The notes under the pieces were generated by a model that did not search any database, had not been told where the DNA came from, and saw only the letters and a program-made list of their open reading frames with translations. From Physcomitrium patens (Eukaryota > Streptophyta > Bryopsida > Funariales > Funariaceae), in NCBI RefSeq assembly GCF_000002425.4, contig NC_037260.1, forward strand, positions 9,436,538 through 9,500,537: a stretch of DNA of 64,000 nt, written 5' to 3'. Positions 36,843 to 45,895 of this stretch are shown piece after piece; the first letter of the stretch is position 1, and each line of letters opens with the position of its first letter. The translations under genes and the position numbers were made by a program.

Positions 36843-37077
36843 TTATTAAATCTTAAATCCTAAACAAACTCAAATAAAATCCTAAATCCTAAAGCAAATC
36901 TTGATCAAATCCTAAGAAAACCTTAAACCCTAAATCAAATCCTAAACCCTAAATCTTAAATCAAATCCTAATTCTAAATCAAATCCTAATTCTAAAACAA
37001 ATCCTAACCAAATCCTAACCCTAAATCAAATCCTAAATTCTAAACAAAATCCTAATTCTAAAACAAACCCTAGTAAT
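36843..37077. repeat. Degenerate telomere-like (CCCTAAA) array
   Basis: Repeated AAATCCTAA / AACCCTAAATC units, several containing exact CCCTAAA, the plant telomere unit; others have CCTAATTCTAAA spacing. Lies inside the insertion in E3. Confidence 0.65.
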
Positions 37078-38139
37078 TTCTATAACAGATTTAAACCTCA
37101 ATAACTAATGAATGAACTGTTAAACTTAATTCAAATTTTGCATACTTCTTTAAAAATAAATTAATTATAAGCACAATTTTTTTTGAAAATAATCAGAATT
37201 ACAAAATAGACAATAACTTCAAAAACGTGCTTAGGTATTGGCTGGCCTCCTTTTCTAACTATGATGCTAATCTCTCAAAGCCAATATCTCTCCTTTTCAC
37301 CATTCGATTGATCTCAAAATTCTCATACACATAGAAAAACAAGTCTAATATCCTCTCACATAAATTTCACTCCAATTGAATTAGTAAATTGCAAGAAATC
37401 TTAAAAATCCTCACTAGACCTAAAATTCTACTTTCTGAGATCTTGACTCACTTAAACCTCAATAATCCAACAATTCAATCGTTAGATCGAGCTAAGATTT
37501 ACAATACATATTAAGCACAACAATGAACATTAATCTACAAATTTTTACCCATAGATCTATTACAAAACTCTTAAAATTACTAGAAACAACAATCCTATTT
37601 TATTTCATAAAACCTAAGTCATCCGAAAACAATCTTGACTTTGTAAAGTTCTTACAAAGTCATAACAACTCCAAATTGTCCAAAACTAATGTTCGTAGAA
37701 ATTGTATTCGGTTTTCTCTCAAATCTCATTCTTTGATTTGCCAAAGAATCCTAGAATCGTCGTCAAGACTTGATTTTGTGCCTCAGGGTCTAATTTCGAC
37801 TCTAGTTTATAATCAGTCTTCTTTGGATATCAATATCTAGTTTTTCTAAGTAAATTTTACTAGAATTTACTCTTAACTTCTTTCTAAAGATGCTTATATC
37901 ATTTATTTTTCCAATCTATTTTGTTTTGCCTTATTTATAGTCATACGAAGTAAATAGAAGTCACTTTTCAAAAAAAAAAGCATTACTACTAAAGGTTTTA
38001 CTACCTCCCTATCTTTTATCCATATTTTTCTACTTTATCTTTTAACTTGACTCTTCTATTATAAGATCTATATTATCATCTTTTACCATATATTTGTATT
38101 ACAACACAACAGCGACTAGAATCATGTGTAACACCCAGT

Positions 38140-38697
38140 AAAGGTCCTATCCTCTTCTCAGATCCCTCACCTTATTTTATAATAGAAGTATATTTCGGAC
38201 CTAATAATCACAAAGTCTTCGCTTTGTTAGATTTAAGAGCCTCAACATATTTTATAGATGAAGATTTTGCCAAAAATCAAAAAATACCTTTAGTGAAGAA
38301 AGTTAAATCCGTACATATAGAAGTCATAGATGATCATTCATTGTCTTCTGGAAATGTTATCCATGAAACTATTCCTTTAGATGTAGCAATTAAAGATCAT
38401 AATAGCATAGTAATATTTAATATAATAAAATTTCCCTCTAATCTAGTTATTTTAGGATTATCATGGCTAGAAAAATATAACCCTCAAATAGATTGGATTT
38501 TTCGTAACCTTAACTTTCTTGATAGTATAATCCAAGATCATATTAGTAAAATAGATGTACGTAAGTCCACTATGTCCAAACTTTTATTAGTAGGTAGAAA
38601 AGCTTTTATGCATGCTGCAAAAGAAGGATCATCTTTTGCTATATATGCTACACTCATTTCTAATGGTGAAATAATGTCGAGTGGTATTCCTAACTAA
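38140..38697 (+). pseudogene. Protease region of E3 pol
   Basis: An open stretch (from 38224) aligns with the E2 protease: FIDEDFAKNQKIPLVKKVK, HVEVIDDHSLSSGNVIHET and ILGLSWLEKYNPQIDW. The active-site DSGAS of E2 reads DLRAS here, so the protease is inactive. It ends at TAA in the same codon position as the E2 TAG at 47527. Confidence 0.85.
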
Positions 38698-40120
38698 TAT
38701 CAAAAATTCTAAGATGTTTTTGAAAAGAAGAATGCAGATATTCTTCTTGAGCATTGACCTTATAATTGTTCAATTGATCTGTAAGAAGGAGCTCAACCAC
38801 CATTCGGACCAATCTATAGCTTATCACATAATGAGTTGGTTGCATTAAAAGAGTACATTGATGAGAATTTGGCGAAGAACTTCATACGCCATTCTAAATT
38901 TCCAACCGGGGCTCCTATCTTATTTATAAAGAAAAAAGACGGATCTGTACAAATGTGTATAGATTATCAAAGATTCAACAAGATCACCATCAAAAATAGG
39001 TATCCTTTGCCTTTGATTTCAGGACTTCTTGACCAACTCAATCAAGTAAAGATCTATACCAAAATAAATCTATGAGGAACATATAACTTAGTTCGTATCA
39101 AAGAAGGAGATGAATGGAAGATTATTTTTTGAATTAGGTATGGATATTTTGAATATAATGTCATGCCTTTTAGACTCACAAATATACGAGCCACTTTTCA
39201 ACATCTTATGAATGATGTTTTTCATGAGTTTTTAGATGATTTTGTTATTTGATATTTAGATGACATTCTTATCTACTCTAAGAACACAGAAGAATATGAA
39301 CTTCATGTTCGTCGCATATTATAGAAACTTAGAGATGCAAAATTATATGCCAAGTTAGAAAAGTGTATATTCCACACTACTCAAGTTGACTTTTTAGAGT
39401 ACATCATTTTCAACGAAGGCCTTATGATAGATCCCAAGAAGGTTAAACTATCATAGATTGGAAGTTTTCAAGAATAATACGAGATGTGCAATACTTTTTG
39501 GCCTTTGCTAATTATTATCATATTTTGATCAAGAATTTTTTTCAAGTTGTAGCTCTACTTATATATTTGATTTGTAAAGACAAACTTGAGTGGAATAAAG
39601 AAGCAAAAGTATCATTTGATGCTTTAAAGAACGAGTTTATTTCTGCACCAATCTTATATTGTATTGACTTCTCTAAGGCATTTTTTATGGAAACAAACGC
39701 GTCAAATTTTGCTATAGGTGTCATGTTGTCACAAATGTGAACAGATGACAAACTCCATCCAATAGCTTTTTATTAGAGAAAATTTCAGCAACCAAGATTA
39801 ATTATGAGATCCATGACAAAGAGCTCCTTACAATCGTGGATTCATTTCAAGAATGGCATCATTATCTAGAAGGTACTTTAAGTCCAATTACCATATATAC
39901 AGACCATAAGAACCTCGAGTACTTCATATCAGTATGTATCTTCAATCGTTGTCAAGCTTGTTGGAGCATGTCGTATCTAGATTCAATTTTAAGTTCAATT
40001 ATCGACCCGAAAAATAACAAGGTCTATCGAATATTCTTTCTAGACATTCTTATCTTGCACCAAAAGAAAGAGATACATCTTTTGATCAACAAAGATCAAT
40101 TTTCTTGAAGTCCAAGTATT
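38698..40120 (+). pseudogene. Reverse transcriptase and RNase H of E3 (decayed)
   Basis: Homologous to E2 over its length: KEYIDENLAKNFIRHSKFPTGAPILF (38836-), FNKITIKNRYPLPLISGLL, YLDDILIYS near 39255 with a stop just before it, and RNase H METNASNFAIGVMLSQM near 39690, followed by TGA. Several stops (TGA opposite CGA or TGG) interrupt the frame. Confidence 0.85.
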
Positions 40121-40199
40121 TTCATCTTTGAGCTATAAAATCAATATTGACTATTGATTCAATATTTGTGAAGAAAATTCAATCAAGCATGTCCTCTGA

Positions 40200-41594
40200 T
40201 CCTCTTGCTTAAGATATCAAAGATACTTCCTCTAAGTCCCATGATACTTCTAAGTTTGAATTCAAAAATAATCTATTACATTTCAAAAGACGCTTCTATG
40301 TTTCGGAAGGTGAAGCTCGATTACATGTTCTTCAAGCTCGTCATGACTCTCCAGCAGTAGGATATTTTGAATACAATAAAACTTTGAAACTAATATCTAG
40401 GGATTTTTGGTGGTGACAAATGTGGAAGGCAGTCAAAGATTTTGTACAATCTTATGATGTTTGCTCAAGTTCAAAAACTCCTCGTCATCGACCTTACGAA
40501 CTTCTTCACTCGTTATCCATTCCAAAACAACCATGGTCTTTTGTTTCTATGAATTTCATCATAGATCTTCCAATCTCAAGTTCTTATGACTCTATATTCA
40601 TGATAGTAGATCGTTTTACTAAGATGGTATATTTTATACCATGTACAAAATCTATCATAAGTGAAGAAATAGCTAAGCTTTTCATTAACAATATCTATTG
40701 TTATCATGGATTATCAAAGGATATTATATCGAATAGGGAGACTCAATTTGTATCAAGATTTTGAAGAACCCTATTCAAGATTCTAAACGTGGATATAAAG
40801 CTTTTTTCAATTTTTCATCCTCAAATTGATGGACAAACAAAACGGATAATTCAAGTTTTAGAGCAATATTTGAGATGTACCATCAATTGTCATCAAGATG
40901 ATTGGACAACTCTTTTGTCATTGGCAGAGTTTGCATATAATAATTCGATACATTCTTTTACTTAACAATCACCTTTTTTGTCAATTATGATTACCATCTA
41001 CATCTTGATACTTTTGACTTTTCAAAAATTGATAAACTTATGGCAGAAGATTTAGCGAATCGCTTGTCAGAGCTACATACAACAATAAAGATACAATTAA
41101 AGGAAGCTCAAGAACGACAAAAGACGAATGCAGATGCCTATTACAAGGAACAACCATAATCTAATATGGATGATAAGGCATGGTTACTTCGTTATAATAT
41201 CAAGACTACTCATCCTTGTGATAAACTAGATTATCGTAGGCTGGGACCTTTTTCTATTTGTGAACAAATCAATCATGTTGCCTATCGATTACATCTACTG
41301 GAGTTTATGAAGATCCATCCTATATTTCACGTGTCTCTTTTGGAGCCATATAAGACAGTGAATATCTTGAGAAGAAGACAAATGCCACCTCCTCCTATAG
41401 AAGTAGATAATAACCAAGAGTTTGAGGTGGAAGAAGTCTTAGATTCAAGGTGGCGCCAAAATAGGTTGGAATATCTTGTTCATTGGTGCAGATATGATAC
41501 TAGTGAACGCACATGGGAGCCATCAAAGAATCTACTAAATACAGCAAAGAAAGTTGAAGTCTTTCATCAACAACATCCATTAAAACCAAGATGA
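40200..41594 (+). pseudogene. Integrase and chromodomain of E3 (decayed)
   Basis: The zinc region with H...H and CSSSKTPRH, the SMNFIIDLP core, VDRFTKMVYFIPC, and a SNRETQF segment where E2 has SDRGTQF are followed by stops. The terminal frame 41166-41594 is intact and carries LLRYNIKTTHPCDKLDYRRLGPF plus a complete chromodomain (FEVEEVLDSR, YLVHWCRYD, TWEPSKNL). Confidence 0.85.
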
Positions 41595-41690
41595 AGAATA
41601 GCAAACCTTTACTATAAAAGAAATAAGTTTAAAGAAAAATAACATTCTACCTTCTATCTTTCATTGTAGCTTCTGTGTATTTGTAATGAG

Positions 41691-42113
41691 ATGGAGTACC
41701 AACAACTAGCAGATTCAACTCAAGAACTTTCATTTGTGGACGTACCAGACGAGACATTGCAATTGTCATAATCTTCAAGATGATGAAATCGAGATGAAGA
41801 TCCTCAAGAACGACATATCCTTCCTTGAATAGATGGTGAGATACAATGTGTTTGATATCACGACCTTGGAAGAGACTCTCGATGTTTAGTGATTTTATTA
41901 GAAGTAGGAACAACTTCTGATGGTGTTCCAAATATTTTATTTGAAGGAAGTTACAAAAGCCTCAACAATAACTAAATAACAAGGTAATCTTCTCACCCTG
42001 ATAGGAGACACAAAAGATGGTTGAGATGACCTATCAACCATCTTCAAAGAGAGCAAAGATCGGAGTATGTAGCAAATATAATTTACCGCATCTTAAACTT
42101 CCTCAACATATGA
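41691..42113 (+). pseudogene. Third ORF (ORF3) of E3, decayed
   Basis: Starts MEYQQLADSTQE about 20 nt after CTTTCATTGTAG. Despite several stops and at least one frame change, segments match E2 ORF3 in order: SSR..NRDEDP (E2 SSRR..PRDEEP), SRCLVILLEV...DGVPNILFEGSY (E2 NRSLVIVFEV...GQPEGVFAGQF), and the C-terminus RSEYVANIIYRILNFLNI (E2 QLEFIAEVMRQIFIFLRWY). No known domain is recognised. Confidence 0.6.
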
Positions 42114-42154
42114 AGACCGCTCCTCATGGAACTTGTCTTTAGAATCAGGAGTAA

Positions 42155-42702
42155 TGTCATGGACATATACATTTATTTCAATAGTTACTTATATGATTAA
42201 GTAGAAGTATTTAAATTTAAAATAATTTTATAAAGTCTTCTAGAGAAGCTTTCTAAAAGCTTCATGGACGTGGTTTTGACTTTAGATGTGTTTGTAGGTT
42301 AGAAACTTGGTCAAAAAGCTAACCATGTATTAATAGCTTGTGGAACAAGTAATCTCTGTATAGTAGCTTGTAATACAAGCCAACTACGTGGCGCATATAT
42401 AGATAACTTGCCTTGCAAGATAAGACATGTGGCTAGCAAAGTCAACATATGTTGGAGGTCCTATAGAACATCGCCATGTAGCTCTTAGTTAGATAGTATA
42501 TATAGAGGCAAGAGTGAAGCCTTCTTCACTCTTGTCAATGCCTTTCTAGTCTTAGTCTTATTTCAAGACTTTCTAGTCTTCTTTTTTTAGTAATAGCCAT
42601 TCTAGTTAATATTACATCACCTTTTGAATGACATTTTAGTTCTCTTTGGTGATAGAAGAGTGTATTGAGTATTCTCTTTCTTCTAGATTTATGTCCTTGA
42701 CA
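42155..42702 (+). repeat. 3' LTR of E3
   Basis: 548 bp, starts TGTCATGGACATATAC and ends CCTTGACA. It differs from the 5' LTR at many positions, indicating an old insertion. Followed by TGGACATAT, which resembles the LTR start itself. Confidence 0.9.
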
Positions 42703-42877
42703 TGGACATATCACATATAAAGTGACAAAGAATTTGGGTATTTTTTAATTTACATTATTTAAGATCTATAGATATTATATTATTTATATCAACCTTTTAA
42801 GAAGAGGATGCCTAAGAAGCATTATCCATGCTCAAAGATAAGCTTTCATAAGAACCACAATAAATATTGGACTAAGT

Positions 42878-43162
42878 AATGTTGTAGTCACAAGGATTAC
42901 TTTGAGTGAATACCTAAATGTGGTAGTGAGTACCAACATAGTTAGGCATGCACTTCATGAACCAGGTCTCAGATCATTAAAGAAGCCACTACTCATGGTC
43001 AAGAATGTATATTGTAGGTTAGAATTTACTCAACTTCATCAAGATTAGACTATTTATGATTGATATAAGGTAATTTCTAGTGATGAAACTCAGATCAATT
43101 GATTTCATTGTAATGATTGTGCTTGGTGTTTGGTGAAGGATGAAGAATTTCAATTAAATTAA
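42878..43162 (+). pseudogene. Tc1-like DNA transposase fossil
   Basis: One frame over 94 codons reads STNIVRHALHEPGLRSLKKPLL, YCRLEFTQLHQD, VISSDETQIN, and ends at a TAA. This follows the Tc1/IS630 pattern: GL-x-(A/S)-x-x-KPLL, RLxFAxxHxDW, WxxVIxSDETxIN. Three internal stops fall at expected Trp positions (TGG to TAG/TGA). The upstream DNA-binding domain and the C-terminal catalytic residue are not recognisable and inverted repeats were not found. Confidence 0.55.
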
Positions 43163-43492
43163 GACTTAATAACTTTTTAAGTAAAATTTATAAACCAACT
43201 ATACCAAAAAAAGAAGATGGTAGATTCTATCCCAATACTTAAGACAAGTAATTAAAAGCTATTAATTAAATATCTACTTGGATTCAATGGAAGCAATTAT
43301 ACCAATACAATTTTGAATGGCCATGAAGGCATAAGAAAACTAGGGAATGATTTAAAATTTAAGAAGCAACATTCTTTAAAATAAACATAAAAAAAACTCG
43401 CTAAGTTTTTCAATCTTCTAATAAAATCTCAAATTAATTAGCCTCGTATCATTTTTTACCATAGATTTTAACACTCCACCTCAATCAACACA

Positions 43493-43529
<37 letters not shown>

Positions 43530-44901
43530 ATTTTTATACTTATAAGAAAGATCCATGGTTTAGAAGTTTTATCTAAATGCTATATAATAGGTAATAATTA
43601 GAATTCATGGAGCCAAATGAAGGTTTTCAAGTCTCTAAGAAGAAAAAATTTGATTTACCTCAATATCAATAGAAAAGAGAAAAATATATGGATATTTCAA
43701 ATTTAATCTTACATTCTTATAGATAACTCAACTTGGATTAAGGAAGTAGAATGGAGGCTCACAATATCACCAAAAAGAATAAATAAACTTACACATAAGT
43801 TTTAAAATATCTAAATATTTTCTGTAAACTTAAATCTTATCTTATACAATATAAAGGGATTGTTCTATTATATATTATAAATTTTGATAGGATAGTTGGA
43901 AGAAGAGAGTATATGTTTACTTCACCATTTGTAAAATTAAAGATTAAAGTTAATATCTATAAATAGATATAAATTATAAGAAAACATGTGTTTTAAAACC
44001 TTCTTTAATGTCGTCAAAGAAAGACATCTAAAGTCCAAGATCACTTCTTTTAAAGACTTCAATAGCAAATAAGAAAATATGTAAGATTAAATTGAAGATA
44101 TTTTTTGAGATTATTTTTTCAAATTCTACATAAAACAAGATTTTTTTGAGAAGAAAGTAAAATTACAAAACAATCATACAAAATATTCTATTAAATTTAT
44201 TGACAAAATAAATTTATGCCTATTTAAACTATTATTTTGTTTTAACTTATTTAAAATAATTAAAGTTGTGGCTAGAAGAAAAGTTCTTATACCATGTGTG
44301 GTTGGCATGGAATTTTTCGGAACCTTTTAAAAATATACAAGAAAAGACTTCATAGGCAAAGAAGACAAAGTATTGGCTCAAAGTACATTATCTATCTCAA
44401 TTGTGGAAAAACATTTTTTTTCTATATATATGATATAAAAGAATCTCTTTAGATAATTGGCATTCAATTACATCACTAAATATTTCTTACAAAGTCTATA
44501 CAAAAGCCATTTATAAACGTCTCCAAAAAAATGCTTATATAAATATAAAGTCCAAATTAATTTATTTTTTCACTATTTCATTAGATATTAGAGAAAGAAA
44601 TTCTTATTTAAAGAAAACATAAATTTGACTAAATAATCAAATAATTTCTATTACTTCTTAAATAAGATTTTTCTAAGGCTTATAATAAGATATTATAAAA
44701 CTTCTTATTAGTTGAGGTTTATGGTTTATTGTTTATTGTAAAAAAATTCAATTTTTTGATTTAAATTTAAACATAAATTTATTCAAATAATTAATTTGAG
44801 TAGATTTAAGCTATACAAAGTAAAATAAATAAAAAAGTAAAGTAATCTATTATATCTAATAATATCCTCTTATCTTTTTTTTATATTTCTTCATCCATAT
44901 A
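43163..44901. other. AT-rich intergenic DNA
   Basis: No gene visible. A (TA)n run lies at 43497-43527. The left part may continue the Tc1-like fossil. Confidence 0.5.
44897..44901. other. Target-site duplication of E2, left copy
   Basis: ATATA, repeated exactly at 51442-51446 after the 3' LTR. Confidence 0.85.
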
Positions 44902-44974
44902 TGTTAGGGATATAGTCTTTAGACCTTTCTAGAGACAAGTTTCTAGAACCTTTTAGAAAGAAGTCTCTAGAAAC

Positions 44975-44987
44975 TTCCAGAAGATTC
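44975..44987. promoter_or_regulatory. Perfect trimeric heat-shock element, E2 5' LTR
   Basis: TTCCAGAAGATTC matches TTCnnGAAnnTTC; flanked by TTCTAGAA (44941) and GAATATTC (44991 and following) half-site pairs. The 3' LTR has the same at 51041-51053. Confidence 0.6.
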
Positions 44988-45216
44988 CTTGAATATTCTC
45001 TTAGAATATTCTTCAAAGATTCTCTAAAGATTCTCTAAAGATTCCCTAAAGATTCCCTTAGAAGGCTCTAGAAGATTCTTAGAATATTCTAGTAGATTCT
45101 AGGAAGTTACTTGAGAAGCTTCCTAGCTCTTGGGTAGTTGCTCGAGAAGCTTCATAGTTCTTGGGAAGCTTCTTGATGCGCTTCCTTAGAACCATAGGCC
45201 AGTAGTATATATAGGA

Positions 45217-45246
45217 GTCGAGGCTGAAGAGTTCTTCAGTCTCGAC
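45217..45246 (+). promoter_or_regulatory. U3/R start-site hairpin of E2
   Basis: GTCGAGGCTGAAG pairs with CTTCAGTCTCGAC around a 4-nt loop (12 Watson-Crick pairs plus one G-U). E1 (1259-1288) and E3 (34795-34823) have the same structure; E3 with a different sequence. Confidence 0.75.
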
Positions 45247-45377
45247 AACACATCTCTTGAAGCTCTAGCTCAATTCTCTTGGCGTTGCTCTTGTACTCAT
45301 CTGATAATCTAGTTCTTGTCATTTCTTCTTGAACTTCTTGTTTAGATTTCTTGTTTGTATTTTTGGTCTGCGATAGT

Positions 45378-45388
45378 TTGTCGAGACT
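45378..45388 (+). promoter_or_regulatory. Self-primer binding site of E2
   Basis: TTGTCGAGACT, 2 nt after the LTR, is a perfect complement to AGTCTCGACAA (45238-45248) at the predicted RNA 5' end. The iMet-like site further on reads TAATATCAGAGC here (45399-45410), with the TGG start lost. Confidence 0.65.
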
Positions 45389-45399
45389 ACCTTTATCTT

Positions 45400-45773
45400 A
45401 ATATCAGAGCTGAATCCTTCTTGTTTGAGAGCGGATTACCCCTCTTCTTGAAGGTATTCTAGCGCTTTAGGGGTTGCGGATTACCTTCCTCTAAACTGAT
45501 ATTTTCTCAATCATAATATCAGAGCTTAGTTCTTTGAGGCAGAGAGTGGACTATCCCTTTCCTTGGAGATACTTGAGCATTCTAAGGGTTGCGGATTACC
45601 CTCTCTTGGACTGATATTAAGTCCTTCTTTTTGTTTAGCATAGCTAGTAAAAAAGACTGTTAACATCGATTTCAGAGCTTTGCCTTCTTGATAGAGTGCG
45701 GATTACCCCTCTTCTCGAAAGCATTGAGGCATTTTTAGAGGTTGCAGATTATCCTCCTCTAAAACTGAAATCG
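45400..45773 (+). repeat. Three tandem structured leader modules of E2
   Basis: Modules at 45400-45503, 45515-45618 and 45667-45773 (104, 104 and 107 nt). Outer arms are AATATCAG/CTGATATT twice and CGATTTCAG/CTGAAATCG in the third. Each holds two hairpins, and GGATTACC or a one-base variant recurs at the tips. Each begins with TCAGAGCT. Confidence 0.75.
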
Positions 45774-45895
45774 TTTAGTGTTTTTTTTTTTCTTTTCTCC
45801 GAGTAGGTTTTAGTGACAGGTAGTGCTACAATTTTCTCCAAGAGACTTAGCAATTTCTTCTTCTCTCAAAATTTTAATCCATCTATTCTCTAAAT

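Larger units (their letters stand above)
36294..38125. mobile_element. Unclassified insertion nested in E3
   Basis: E3 homology to E2 stops after ATGCGGTGT (36285-36293) and resumes at AACACCCAGTAAAGG (38130), with GTGT on both sides (36290-36293 and 38126-38129). The insert holds a direct repeat of ~30 bp (36294-36326 versus 36561-36593, TAATACRTGAARTCTTAC), a 33-base T run and telomere-like CCTAAA repeats. No transposase or RT is visible. Type unknown; terminal inverted repeats are weak at best. Confidence 0.55.
34443..42702 (+). mobile_element. E3: old Ty3/gypsy chromovirus with nested insertion
   Basis: Two LTRs (550 and 548 bp, TGTCATGG...TTGACA) enclose, in order, leader, gag, PR, RT, RNase H, integrase with chromodomain, and a small third ORF. 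Flanks read TGCAC (34438-34442) and TGGAC (42703-42707), a possible target-site duplication with one change. Coding parts carry many stops, mostly TGA/TAG/TAA where E2 has CGA, TGG or CAA, so it is dead and old. A foreign segment of about 1.8 kb sits at the gag-pol junction (36294-38125). E3 belongs to the same lineage as E2 but shares little LTR sequence with it. Confidence 0.88.
44902..45375 (+). repeat. 5' LTR of E2
   Basis: 474 bp, TGTTAGGG...GCGATA (the canonical terminal CA has become TA). U3 carries TTCTAGAA and GAATATTC motifs, a TATA box lies at 45206-45213, the start-site hairpin at 45217-45246, and the predicted RNA start at ~45237. Confidence 0.93.

Noticed and set aside
37523-37840. 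105-codon frame inside the E3 insertion
   Set aside because: No transposase, RT or helicase motif; not supported as the gene of the insertion.
45399-45410. tRNA primer-binding site for E2
   Set aside because: Reads TAATATCAGAGC, lacking the TGG required to match a tRNA 3' end, and lies 23 nt from the LTR.
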